NCBI GenBank assembly: GCA_018398585.1
Contig: JAGTTD010000010.1
Location: 31,040,638-31,104,637, forward strand
Length of the DNA: 64,000 nt
Origin: Simmondsia chinensis
Taxonomy: Eukaryota > Streptophyta > Magnoliopsida > Caryophyllales > Simmondsiaceae
Direction of reading: 5' to 3'
Below are positions 32,954 to 43,103 of this stretch, one piece after another (the first letter of the stretch is position 1; the number at the start of each line of letters is the position of its first letter). Both the position numbers and the translations under genes were made by a program. Below the pieces are notes generated by a model. The model was not told the origin of the DNA and did no database searches. It worked only from the letters and a program-made list of their open reading frames with translations.

Positions 32954-33038
32954 TAATGAAGACTCACCAAACGTGACACGTCTACCCGTAAGGAATTGCT
33001 TGAAGCGAAAACATTTCTGCTTCCCATAAAGCCCTTAT

Positions 33039-33611
33039 TCACAGACCACCATTCCCGTAGACTGACCACAAAGAGCCCCTTACACTGTGCTCAGACAGAC
33101 CCCTATCACCTGAATGATCCAATCTTAAACGTCCTAAATTTGTGATCTCTGGTTCTGTCAACAACAAGGATGATGAAGATGCTGCAACAGATCTAACAAC
33201 TATGGATCCAACAAACTCATACAGCGTACCTAACCTTCTGACCTTCATAACTGTCAATGCACCCTTAACGACCCTCAAAACTCCACCTTCAGCTATGTCC
33301 CTATACCCTTTAGACTCAAGAGTACCTAAAGAGTTGAGATTCTTCTTCAAATCAAGAACATGGCGAACATCGCTCAAAACCTTGATAGTGCCATCGAACA
33401 TCCTAAAACGAATTGTTTCTATACCCAGAACTTTGCATGAAGTATAATTACAAATGAAAGCAACTCCACCTCGAACTGACCCATACGTGGAAAACCCATC
33501 CCGGTTGGGACAGACATGATAGAAGCAACCCGAATCCAAAATCCAACTATCTCTCAAATTGGACTGAGGTTCAGACATAGACAATAGAAGATCTTCATTC
33601 TCACCATCCAC
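33039..33611 (-). pseudogene. Copia protease and GAG-pre-integrase fragment
   Basis: The minus-strand frame of 190 codons begins MDGENEDLLLSMSEPQ. It carries the protease active site WILDSGCFYHVCPNRDGF with D-S-G intact, the VRHVLDLKKNLNSLGTLESKG strand-turn motif in altered form, and the start of the GAG-pre-integrase region (LDHSGDRGLSEH, where LGH is expected). It then runs into a stop at the deletion point. The protease of copia elements cleaves gag-pol. This is the best preserved frame of the element. Confidence 0.8.
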
Positions 33612-33619
33612 AACACTAG

Positions 33620-34392
33620 CTACTATGGATCTCTGGTCAGACCTGTTATCTGCTTCAAGTTTTCTCTTAAGCTTGTAACAGTCTTTTTTAATGTGCCCTT
33701 CTTATGACAGGAGTTACAGGCTAGGTCTTGATACCTAGACTTAGACTTGTTTCCACTATGATCATACTCAGTTCTCCCCCTCAAAAATAAACCACTACCT
33801 GAGTTATTCACAGAATCAGATAATTCTTTATCTACTCGTTCTTTACTCAATAGGTTTCTCTTAATTTCATCAACAGATATGGTTTGTCTACCACCATAAA
33901 TCACGCTTTGGACAAAACCCTTAAATGAAGCAAAGGGAGAACATAATAGCAACATTGCCTGATCTTCATCCTTAGAAACATCATCCAATTCTTTCAAATC
34001 TTAAATAATTGAATTAAGTTCATTGACGTGATTCTTAAGTGATGTACCTTCTGACATACGAAACGTGAATAACCAGCGCTTAATTGCGAGTTTGTTGGAG
34101 ACAGACTTGAAACAGAACTTATCCTGCAATCTCTCCCACAACTCCTTAGCAGTCTTCACTTCTAGAATTTCTGTCAAAACATAATCAGTAAGACACATCT
34201 GAATTGCAGTGAGCGCCTTCTCATGTAACTCCTTTCATTGTGCTTCTGTCAAATTCTTTGGTTTTTCTCTTTCCCATCTATAGCTTTTTTCAAGCGACTC
34301 TGAGTCAAGAGGTCCTTAATGCGAACCTGCCATAAGTTGAAGCTCCCTTGACCACCAAACTTCTCAACTTCGATCTTAATTGCGGACGCCAT
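33620..34392 (-). pseudogene. Copia gag, frameshifted
   Basis: The start ATG is at 34392 (MASAIKIEVEKFGGQGSFN, then LWQVRIKDLLTQ), the usual copia gag N-terminus, a short distance after the PBS. It continues in shifted frames: 34198-34001 (TEILEVKTAKELWERLQDKF, SVSNKLAIKRWLF) and 33997-33623 (ELDDVSKDEDQAMLLLCSLP-like segment, ISVDEIKRNLL). The zinc knuckle is degraded: CNSCHKKG is present but the His and last Cys positions are lost. At least two frame breaks. Confidence 0.8.
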
Positions 34393-34412
34393 ATTACCAA
34401 ATTGAAATAAAC

Positions 34413-34464
34413 ATGGCTCTGATACAAATTCCACCCAAGGCTCTGAACCTTGGCTCTGATACCA
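34413..34464 (-). other. Primer-binding site, present twice
   Basis: On the minus strand TGGTATCAGAGCC (34464-34452) follows the LTR by 3 bp, and a second copy TTGTATCAGAGCC lies at about 34432-34417. The two are separated by about 20 bp, which suggests a short duplication of the PBS region. Confidence 0.75.
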
Positions 34465-34467
34465 ATT

Positions 34468-35022
34468 TGTTAGGGAAATCTTGATGCGGAAGCGCGAACC
34501 CTGATAACTTGATTCGATTTAAATAATATGACTTACACAAAACGAGAAGTAAACAGATATGGAGAAAGAAAGAACAAATGAGAACACACAATATTTACGT
34601 GAAAACCCCTCTACAATCGAGAGGGAAGAAAACCACGAGTGGAGATGGAGATTCTTTATTGATACTGAACGGAAGAATTACAACGACACTTCCTTCTAAA
34701 CGAGATCTATGAAAGAATTACAATCACTTTCTCTAAACTCTCGTAGCACTCAAAATCTTGGAGGAATTACAAAATCACCTCTGGCGGAGCCTCACACTTT
34801 AATTGGATACCTAATGACGCAAACCCTACGTCCCTTTTAGAGACCCGTGTCTGGGAGGGCCGGATCAATCGGGAAACACCCGATCGATCGGAACGAGCCA
34901 ATCGATCGGCCCGCTAACTGCCTAAAAAATACCCAAAATTTTCTTAAATCTCCTGATCGATCGGTGACCCCACGGCAACCCCATAAACATAAAAACAAGT
35001 AATTTGAGACGTAATTCTAACA
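34468..35022 (-). repeat. 5' LTR of the deleted copia (555 bp)
   Basis: It runs from TGTTAGGGAAATC to GTAATTCTAACA on the plus strand. It carries clustered palindromic CGATCGATCGG words near 34863-34965. Confidence 0.9.
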
Positions 35023-35027
35023 CGATA

Positions 35028-35646
35028 TTTTTGAAAATTTGTGATCATATCCATATGATATTATCATATGCCGATTTATAAGTTGCCTTCTGCTGACAAA
35101 TTAAAATATATAAATTTTTTTTGGATATTTAAGAGGGAGGGAAATGCTTCTAATAAAGTACATACAAAAGGGAAAATCAAAATAAACTAAAAGGAGAGTA
35201 AGATGCGGGTTAGTAACTTATAGTTGAGCAACTTATTACTGTAGATAGGCAAGTAGGTTATATAGGCAATTATTCAGATAGCAATTATTTGTAACTATAT
35301 CTCCAAAATATATAAAACGCCCACTTACAATTCGCCCACTTGTGTCACCTCAATTCACCCACTTCCACTTGTTCTTATATGTTTATAATATAGGGGATAG
35401 CATGCTAGGTGAATAAGTTATACATACAATAACTGTATAAATCAGCTAGTTATACCCACTTAGGTTACGTGCCTGGTGACTACTCGCTCTGTAATTATTC
35501 GCCCGATATACATTCACCCGATACTTATGGCCTTGATGCTATGACTATATAAGTAGGTAATTAGTATATAAAAATTAAGTAACAATAAAATAGAATTGAA
35601 ATTAGAAAACTAGACCTAAAATACCAAATAAGTCAATAGCTCGAAA
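35028..35646. other. Gene-free stretch with TTCGCCCACTT-like words
   Basis: AT-rich. Words such as ATTCGCCCACTT and TTCACCC recur near 35330-35520; no ORF. Confidence 0.35.
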
Positions 35647-35684
35647 TCACGCCATGTGTCACCTTTCGGTGACACATGGCGTGA
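35647..35684. repeat. Perfect 17-bp hairpin, 4-nt loop
   Basis: TCACGCCATGTGTCACC (35647-35663), loop TTTC (35664-35667), then the exact reverse complement (35668-35684). No T-run follows, and plants do not use such hairpins as terminators; a small palindromic repeat or a MITE core are possible readings. Confidence 0.95.
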
Positions 35685-35774
35685 GGAGAGGTACCCAATT
35701 GACATCTCCCCTCAAGCTCACGTAACACAATATAAAAATGGGGCGAGGATAAGGATGGACATAGAATATCAAAA

Positions 35775-35925
35775 AAGGAGAGGAGGAGGATGATGAGGGT
35801 ATGGCATGGATGGATGATATGATGATGATGATGAGTTGATGGGTGATGAGGGTATGGCATGAATGGATGACGGTGATGATGATGAGTTGATGGGTTGATG
35901 ATGATCGATGATGACGGAAATAACA
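35775..35925. repeat. GATGAT-rich minisatellite
   Basis: The word GATGAGGGTATGGCATG occurs at about 35793 and again at about 35849, embedded in GATGATGAT and GAGTTGATGGGTTGATG runs: a short tandem duplication of about 56 bp in low-complexity sequence. Confidence 0.75.
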
Positions 35926-35953
35926 TTATCCTACCTCTCAGATTAGTGATTTT

Positions 35954-36750
35954 CTAGGAAGCACGGACACGGATACGGATGCGAGATACGACACGATACC
36001 GACACGCCGATACGTGATTTTTCCAAAAACTAGGATACGATACCTAAGGGACACGCTACTTCAAAATTATATATTTTTATATAAAGTCCATGTAACTGAT
36101 AAAGGACACCCAAGTTGGTCACTTTAAATTGCCCTTTTGGTCACCTAATTCAAATTTTGAAAAATTTAGTTATCCAACTCTTAAAAAAAGTTCCATTTGG
36201 TCATCCAAGTAATTTAAAATGAACAAATTAGTTACTCAATTCAAATTCTAGAAAATTTGGTCTCTCAACTCTTAATAAAAATCTCATTTAGTCACCTAAA
36301 TGATTTAAAATTAATTAAATTCATTATTCAAACACAAAATAACAAACTCAATCATTTTTATGAATTATTTATTTCATTGGTCTGTAATTTTTTGACTTTA
36401 TTAACGTTTATCTATTATTTTTTCCAAAATAATTGTTCATCTTTTATTTTATAATTAAATTATTATATTTGTATTAATATTACGTAAAAATTAAAAGATA
36501 CTTAATCAATTTTGCCATAAAATAAAATATAAAGAACAATTTAAATAAAAAATGACCCAAAATAATTTGCATATGGTTATAATTGTAAAAAAACTAAAAA
36601 GTAAAAATATTTACTCTAAATTAAATACTTAATCAAAATTTTCTCTTAAATTCATCCAAAAAAAATTTCCCTCCCAAAATCCCCCTAACCAAATTTAAAT
36701 TTTGGGAGGGAAAATTCCAAAACTCCAAAATTCCCTACCAATATTCAAAT

Positions 36751-36785
<35 letters not shown>

Positions 36786-37088
36786 GGTTTGGAGGGAAAT
36801 TCAAACTTTCAAAAACGTGTCGGGATGTATCGGTAGCATGTCGGAAATTCAAAATTCAAAAAAAGAAGTATCGGACACTTTTTCACGTATCGGACACGTA
36901 TCGGAAACATATCGGAAGCGTGTCGGAAAAGTATCGGAAACGTGTTGGAAGTTCAAAATTTAAAAAAAGCAGTGTCAGATATTTTTTCGCGTGTTGGACA
37001 CATGTCGGGGCGTTTCGGAGGCGTGTTGGTGTCGAATACGTGTCGGACACCGACACTCTGGCCAAAAAAGAGTGTCGGTGCTTCCTAG
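35954..37088. mobile_element. hAT-like element (1135 bp), TSD GTGATTTT
   Basis: The ends CTAGGAAGCAC and GTGCTTCCTAG form an 11-bp perfect TIR. GTGATTTT flanks it exactly on both sides (35946-35953, 37089-37096). The right part (36810-37070) is made of many degenerate copies of GTATCGGACACGTATCGGAA; the left end has ACACGGATACGG and ACACGATACCG words. A G31 tract lies at 36753-36783, and the 36100-36340 part has GGTCACCTAA-type repeats that may be a further insertion. No transposase ORF. Confidence 0.85.
36753..36783. repeat. G31 homopolymer
   Basis: About 31 consecutive G in AT-rich sequence. The apparent poly-Gly frame across it is an artefact of the run. Confidence 0.9.
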
Positions 37089-37096
37089 GTGATTTT

Positions 37097-37952
37097 GGTT
37101 TCTCTACTCATATTAAGCTAAGTATTTTATGCTTACTTTACCTATAATCAAATAAAGCTCAAGCCAGCCTTTTTACCTTACATTAGCCCTTTTATTGTAT
37201 CCTCGTAGGGCCTTCAACCAGATATTTTAGCGTATTTATTTAATCCTATTAATTTGTCGACTCTCCATCATTCTGTTTATTTATAACATCCTTCATTATT
37301 ATTTGATAATGATACTAACTTGAGCGTTGGAGGGGTCCCCCGTGGGTTATCCCGCGGGCCTCTCTAACCGATTGTTTGAATCTTGCAGGAAATATTGAGC
37401 CGAACGTGTAGCTAGAGATTGAGTTCAACTCATCTTAATGAACCCCACCTCATACAGAACTCTAAAATGATGAATAAGCACACTGACCAAATTCATCACA
37501 AATAATGTGAAGATCAAAATTAAAATATTTTGTTTGACTCAAACTCATTTCAAAATCCAACAACTTAGAAAATTTTTGAGCTCGAGCTCAGGTCAAGTAT
37601 ACTCAAACCTAGCTTAACCAACCTCAACTAAAACTCCCAATGTTTAGGCTATTTAAGTTTGCTATATACTTGTTTATGCTCAACTAATTAAGTCTGAGGT
37701 TGGCCTTTATGCTTAAACGACAATTTAGGTTTATAATTCTTATCATGGTTGACACATTTTGACTTATTTAGAATCACAAGTCTTCAAATTTAGTTCTATT
37801 ATGCTCGAGCTTGGCTAGTTCATTTAAGTAAACAAGTCGGTTCAACTCTTAGCATAAAAGAAGTAGATCCTTTTGAGCTTTTTAACAAGAAATAAAAAAA
37901 AGATACATAGAAGGTAGAATTATGTAAATTATAAAATCTATTTTGTAAGACA
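37097..37952. other. Gene-free stretch with one repeat-family fragment
   Basis: 37321-37380 (GGAGGGGTCCCCCGTGGG..., CCCGCGGG) is shared in inverted orientation with 61785-61850. 37480-37870 has decayed GAGCTCGAGCTC-type words. No ORF. Confidence 0.4.
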
Positions 37953-38006
37953 TAATATTTCTTTTGCTAATTAAGAAAATAAAATTCTTAAAAATACATC
38001 ACAAAT
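37953..38006. repeat. 54-bp target-site duplication, left copy
   Basis: TAATATTTCTTTTGC...CACAAAT is repeated at 40968-41021 with two mismatches. The pair brackets the RTE insertion. Confidence 0.85.
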
Positions 38007-38479
38007 AACCTACAACAACAACAACAATAACAAACCCAGTGCCTCCAAGGGCTCCCGCAGAAGCAGGGTCTGGGCGGGGTATATGTACGCAGCCTTCTCC
38101 CTCCAAGGGACTACCCTGAAGAGAGGTTGTTTCCGAGGACCCCTAGCTTGAGAAACTGGTCCGCAGCAAAAGCCAAAGTTGGCACAAAAACAGAAAAAGC
38201 ATCAAGTGCATGAGTATAGCAAACTCACCGCAGGCACACTGCAAGCAAAGCAACAGACTCAAGCATGCCACAATCAAGTGCAGATCAACATAAGATGAAG
38301 ATAAATATATAACAGGTAAAGCGGATAGGGATAGAGATAGAGATAGTAGGGAAGAGAAAGGGGGGAGATAGGGGTAGGGGTAGGGATAGATAGAGAGGAA
38401 GATAAAGATAAGTAGACCAGTAGTGGCGTACATCCTCATGAGATCCATAAATAGCCTACGTGCACCCAGAGAAGCTGGA

Positions 38480-38806
38480 CTACCCTACTCCAATCGAAAC
38501 ATCTAAGACCCCTATGCTGGCCCTCCATTGGGCCCTATCTAAGGCCATCTCCTCCCGAAGGTTTGGGTGAGTGAGGTCTTGTCGGATCGTCTCAAGCCAT
38601 CTCTTCTTTGGCCTACCTCTGCCTCTTCTGCCTAGTGTAGTAAGTAGCGATTCACATCTCCTGACCGAGGCGTTGTCCGGTCTCCTTCTGACATGTCCGA
38701 ACCACCTCAGCCGTTGCTCCCTCAATTTATCTTCAATGAAGGTTACGCCCATTTTGCCTCTTATGATGTCGTTTCTGATCCGATCCTTCCTTGTGTGTCC
38801 GCACAT
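38480..38806 (-). pseudogene. RTE C-terminal tail
   Basis: The 108-codon minus frame reads MCGHTRKDRIRNDIIRGKMG, then [19 protein letters not shown] and GRGRPKKRWLETIRQDLTH. Such tails are often annotated in plants as stand-alone proteins, but here it plainly follows the LINE RT. A Cys/His pair (MCGH) and a basic patch suggest nucleic-acid binding, which is inference. Confidence 0.8.
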
Positions 38807-38859
38807 CTACCTTAGCATTCGCATCTCCGCCACCTTCATCTTTTGTGTGTGCTGTTGTT

Positions 38860-40272
38860 TTATTGCCCTGCACTCTTCCCCATACGTCGTGGTTGGCCTC
38901 TCAACCATCTTATATTATCTTCCCTTTAACTTCAAGGGGAAATTTCTATCACAAAGTACTGCTGAGGCCATCCTCCACTTATGCCATCCTACTTTAATTT
39001 GGTTGCTGACATCGTCATCCACCTCTCCATTATGCTGTATCATGAACCCCAAGTACCTGAATCTCTCCTTCTTCGGTATGGCCTCATGTCCAATCTTGAC
39101 TTCTTCCCGGCTAGGCATGGTAGAGGGGTCGAACTTGAGTTCCATGTGCTCGGTCTTAGTTCTGCTTAGTCGTAACCCCTTTGACTCCAGAGCCCCTCTC
39201 CACAGTTCTACCTTCTCATTTATCTCTTTCCGCGATTCCCCCACAAGCACTATGTCATCTGCAAAAAGCATGCACCAAGGTACAAATCCCTGGATGTGGC
39301 TAGTGAGCTTGTCCATAACCAGAATGAATAGATAGGGGCTCAAGGCAGACCCTTGATGTACCCCTACTGTTATCGGGAAAGCGTCCGTCTCCCCGTCCAT
39401 TGTACGCACCATAGTCTGTGCGTCCTCATACATATCTTTAATGGCTCGGATGTATGGTACGGGGATCCCTTTCCTGTCCAGGACTCTCCAAAGGACCTCC
39501 CTTGGCACTCTATCATATGCCTTCTCTAAATCAATGAAGACCATATGAAGGTCCTTTTGCCTCTCCCTATATTACTCTATCGTCCACCTTAGGAAGTGGA
39601 TGGCTTCTGTTGTTGATCTCCCGGGCATGAATCCGAACTAGTTCTCGGACACCTCTGTTTGTTGCCTTAACCTCTTCTCTATGACCCGTTCCCACAACTT
39701 TAGAGTTTGGCTAATTAGTTTGATGCCCCGATAGTTGGCGCAACTCTGAATGTCGCCTTTGTTCCTATATATTGGAATCAATGTGCTCTTCCTCCATTTC
39801 TCAGGCATCTTGTCCCCCCGAAGGATTTGGTTAAATAGTTTAGTCAGCTAACTGACGCCCTTTTGACCAAGGCATTTCCATACCTCTATGGGTATGCCAT
39901 ATGGGCCAACTGCTTTACCCTTTCACATGGATCTCAGGGCTTTCTTGACTTCCTCGGGGCTAATTCGCTTACAGTCACAGTGGTTCTGATGCACCTTAGT
40001 GCTTGAAGATCACCTAAGGATATCTCTGCCCCTCCTTGTTCGTTGAACAGCCCATGGAAGTACATTTTCCACCTAGCCTTAATTAGCTGCCTGTTCACGA
40101 GTACCTGTCCATCTGCTCCTCTTATGCATTGTACTCTACCCAAGTCTCTAGTCTTCCTTTCTCTTGCTTTGGCGATTCTATATAAGTCCCTCGCACCCTC
40201 CTTGGTCTCCATCCTTTTGTAGAAATCCTCATAGGCCCTTGACTGTGCTTCTCTGACTGCAAGCTTTGCTTC
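38860..40272 (-). pseudogene. RTE reverse transcriptase
   Basis: The best frame, 39544-38915, has 209 codons: [19 protein letters not shown] (motif A region), [18 protein letters not shown] (motif B), [14 protein letters not shown] (FADD, 39254-39265, motif C), and [33 protein letters not shown] (thumb). A second frame, 40212-39934, gives an upstream finger region (CIRGADGQVLVNRQLIKARW). Between them stops occur, for instance near 39570-39650. Catalytic aspartates are intact. It would copy LINE RNA by target-primed reverse transcription. Confidence 0.85.
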
Positions 40273-40950
40273 TCACCTAGCTTGAAGATACCGCTGCCGC
40301 TTATCCTCATCCCTGCTATGATCCCACTCTTTGAAACACACTCGTTTCGCCTTTATCTTCTCTTGGACCTCGTCACCCCACGACCAGGACTCTCTGTCGC
40401 TTGGTACTCTTCCATTTGGGGTGCCGAGAACTTCCTGCGCCATTCCTCTCATCTTTTGAGCCAGTTGGTTCCACATCTTGTTTGCATCCCCCTCTACGTC
40501 CTCCCTGAGCTCAGCCTCCCCTTTATCCTTGTATACCTTATACTTCCCCCCCTTCAACTCCCTCCAACAGGAATACGTACGCGTGGGTTTTTTGATTCTT
40601 TTTGCCCTCTTCTTGGCCTTTATATCCGCCCACAATACCCTATGTTGTGTAGATAGGTCTTCACCTGGGGTAGCCTTGCAATTCCTACAGTCTCTTTGCA
40701 TCCTTTTCCTCAATAGTATGTAATCAATTTGTGTTCTTGTCCCACCGCTTTGGTACGTGATGATGTGTTGCTCACGCTTTCTGAAGAAGGTGCTGGCCAC
40801 CGTTAGGTCGTATGTAACCGCAAAGTCTAGTAAGGCTTTGCCCTCTGCATTCCTGGTTCCAAATCCGAATCCTCCGTGGTGAGGAGCGTAGCCATCCTCC
40901 GTCGTGCCAACTTGCCTATTGAAATCCCAGCCAATTATTACTTGCTAATA
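40273..40950 (-). pseudogene. RTE endonuclease C-terminus and linker
   Basis: The minus-strand frame from 40800 reads ASTFFRKREQHIITYQSGG, then TRTQIDYILLRKRM, the segment of APE-type LINE endonucleases with the conserved Asp after the IDY motif. The part upstream (about 40930-40800) gives DFNRQVGTTEDGY and GFGTRNAEGKALLDFA, including the DFN motif. The catalytic N-terminal half is absent. A basic linker (KAKKRAKRIKKPTRTYSC) follows. The domain would nick the target DNA. Confidence 0.75.
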
Positions 40951-40967
40951 AGAAATAAAGATGTATG

Positions 40968-41021
40968 TAATATTTCTTTTGCTAATTAAGAGAATAAAAT
41001 TCTCAAAAATACATCACAAAT
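40968..41021. repeat. 54-bp target-site duplication, right copy
   Basis: Matches 37953-38006 with two differences. Confidence 0.85.
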
Positions 41022-41986
41022 GAGCTCTAGTAGATTTACACCAAAAATAATCAAAAGAAAGAAATTATCAAATAATATAGAAATTGTGAAATCAAAAAAA
41101 GTTTTGTAATATTGTGATAAATAAATGGCAATATGCTAGTATCAGGACAAAATGTTTATTTTAGAAGTTATTTTAAAAGAACAAAAATAGAAAAAACATT
41201 CAAAAAGTTAAATTTTAAGAATAAAAAGACTCAACGTCTTTTTGAAAACAATTAACATAAGGCATTTTTTATTTTATAAGATATATCCTCTATTTATTCT
41301 TGAGAAATACAATTATATTAGGCTGAAAATTTAAATAAAAAGTTATGTATAAGGCATATAATTTATAAAATGAAAGGTAATTTTTAAATAAAATTACAAC
41401 TTAGAGTTTTTAAACTAACATCTTCTAAGTATAGCATGGAAAAAATTTATATATCTATCATGTGTTTAAAGCATAAATTAGCTCAAAAAAAAAAAAAAAG
41501 TGAATTGCTTCAGGATTCTCTAGTTATTAATTATAAGTCATATTATTATTTTGCAAATAACGGTTACAAAATAAAGGTCCAATTATATTATAGAGACACC
41601 TTTTATGATGTTACTCATAATAATTTACAAAAAAAGTCCAATACCGGAGGAAATTAACTAGTGGTAAGGCATTTGGTCAAAAAACTAGTGGTAAGCATAG
41701 ATATGCAAGGCGACAAGTAGATAAAATAAGCAAGGATTGTGGTATGATATGATCTAAAATATATAGATTAAGTGAGGAGTAACCTAAATATTAAATAAAT
41801 AGGCTAAGTGCTTCATTACGATTATACCCTTCCCTTAACCATGTATATAGGAACTTGAGTATAGAGGAGAGGCGTGATGGATGGATTGTGTTGAGTTTCT
41901 CTCTCTTCTCTCTCTCTAAGTCTCCCCCTTTCTATCTATGTATTTCTTCCTCCCTTTTCCCTACTGTACAAATCTATTTTTACGAA
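41022..41986. other. AT-rich gene-free stretch
   Basis: Very A/T-rich to about 41830, then a CT-rich patch (41895-41960). No ORF of interest. Confidence 0.4.
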
Positions 41987-42165
41987 TTAGCACCAGGATG
42001 GGTGACATCTTGGAAAGTCCTCACCCTCAGGTTGGGGGCACTGGGAAATAGCCTCTCTTCAAGTTAACACCCTGAAGGAGAAAGGATGTATACATCTGTC
42101 CCCCCAGACCCTGCATAGGCGGGAGCCCTTGAAGTACTGGGCACGTTCAATTGAAAAAAAAAAAA
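41987..42165 (+). repeat. 5S-rRNA-like segment fused to an RTE 3' end with poly(A)
   Basis: 41987-42023 (TTAGCACCAGGATGGGTGAC, then ATCTTGGAAAGTCCTC) resembles the 3' third of plant 5S rRNA (TAGGATGGGTGACC...GGGAAGTCCTC), with about five mismatches over 36 nt. It passes directly into the RTE-family 3' end (AGGTTGGGGGCACTGGGAAA ... GCGGGAGCCC, 42026-42150) and ends in about 13 A (42154-42166) instead of the (TTG)n tail. It is far too short for a functional 5S gene. Confidence 0.6.
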
Positions 42166-42189
42166 ATCTAAGTTATATCCTAAATATTA

Positions 42190-43100
42190 GGCTCTGTTTG
42201 TTTGGACGAAAAAATAGATTCTAGTAATAGATTTTCCACATTTCCCTTGTTTGTCGCGCATTTATTGGAGGAAAAAGCTTTCCGACGGAAAAGGTTTTCT
42301 GCCATTGGAAGGAAAATGACTTCCCTTTTAAAATGAGGGAAGTCATGATTTCGAGTGAAATGAAAAATTTCTTGGTAATCGTTGTGCAAATCTTAACTAA
42401 GCTAAAATGAACAGAATTGGAATACAAACCATTAATGTCATAATGACAGATAAAAATTGGACCGAGTAATCAAATGAAGGCCAGATGTTGCGATGTCAGT
42501 GTTTCAACAAAACAAATTTCATCATATGCAATAGCTATATAGTCTGATATAGGAAAGTTATCATTTAGGGACCATCAAATTTGAGCATTTATTATATAGA
42601 TACTCCGATGTTTTAATAATATGCAACGATACACCCTAAAATTCAAAAATGTTATCACCTAAGTGTGCTGAAGTTTATAAGTTTTAATGAGAATTTACCA
42701 GATTCTAATATATAGTATACTTAGATGATAAAATTTCATATTTTGGGGTAATTCATTGCATATAGTAAAATGACGGGGTATTTAGGTGATAAATGCTGAA
42801 ATTTTAGAATACTTAAGAGATACTTTTTCTATTTTATATAGCTTTGATAGTTAATATTATAATTTTATTACTTCTCATATAAGTTATATTACTACTTATA
42901 TTGTCCTATAATAAGTTGTTAGATGTTAGTAAAAAAATATTTCTTTTAAACTGTACAGGAAAAAAGTATAATATGAAATCAACTTTTTCTTGGAAACAAA
43001 CAACCGAAAACCTTATTCAGATTTAAATTTTCCATAGAAAATTCTTTCCGAAGAAAAACTAATTCCTAAAATGTATTTTTTCGTCTAAACAGACGGAGCT
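42190..43100. mobile_element. PIF/Harbinger-like element (911 bp), TSD TTA
   Basis: The left end GGCTCTGTTTGTTTGGACGA pairs with the right end, which reversed reads AGCTCCGTCTGTTTAGACGA; both continue AAAAAATA. TTA lies on both sides (42187-42189, 43101-43103), the duplication made by PIF/Harbinger elements. No transposase frame. A further inverted pair inside it (about 42558-42667 and 42717-42830) looks like a second, nested foldback unit. Confidence 0.75.
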
Positions 43101-43103
43101 TTA

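Larger units (their letters stand above)
32038..35022 (-). mobile_element. Internally deleted Ty1/copia element (3.0 kb)
   Basis: LTRs at 32038-32631 and 34468-35022 share the same sequence, with TGTTAG...CTAACA-type termini. Flanks GGATA (32033-32037) and CGATA (35023-35027) form a 5-bp TSD with one mismatch. On the minus strand the PBS (TGGTATCAGAGCC, 34464-34452) follows the right LTR, and a polypurine tract (AAGGTAGAGATT, about 32632-32643 reversed) precedes the left LTR. Only gag, protease, the start of the GAG-pre-integrase region and the last ~80 codons of RNase H remain. Integrase, RT and most of RNase H are deleted. Confidence 0.88.
38007..40947 (-). mobile_element. RTE-type LINE copy 3 (longest, 2.9 kb), 5' truncated
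   Basis: On the minus strand, from right to left: the C-terminal part of the APE endonuclease, linker, RT, C-terminal tail, 3' UTR and a (TTG)n tail (38012-38031 reversed). It is bounded by a 54-bp duplication. Frames are broken by shifts and stops, and the 5' start (N-terminal endonuclease) is missing. Four other copies in the window share its 3' end. Confidence 0.88.

Noticed and set aside
35647..35684. Rho-independent terminator
   Set aside because: Hairpin lacks a following T-run and lies in eukaryotic DNA with no upstream gene.
38571..39335. 254-codon plus-strand open frame
   Set aside because: It is antisense to the RTE LINE RT and tail; the minus strand carries the recognisable motifs (FADD, RWFGHV).
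41987..42023. 5S rRNA gene
   Set aside because: Only about 36 nt of the 3' part is present, with mismatches; the internal promoter boxes are missing.
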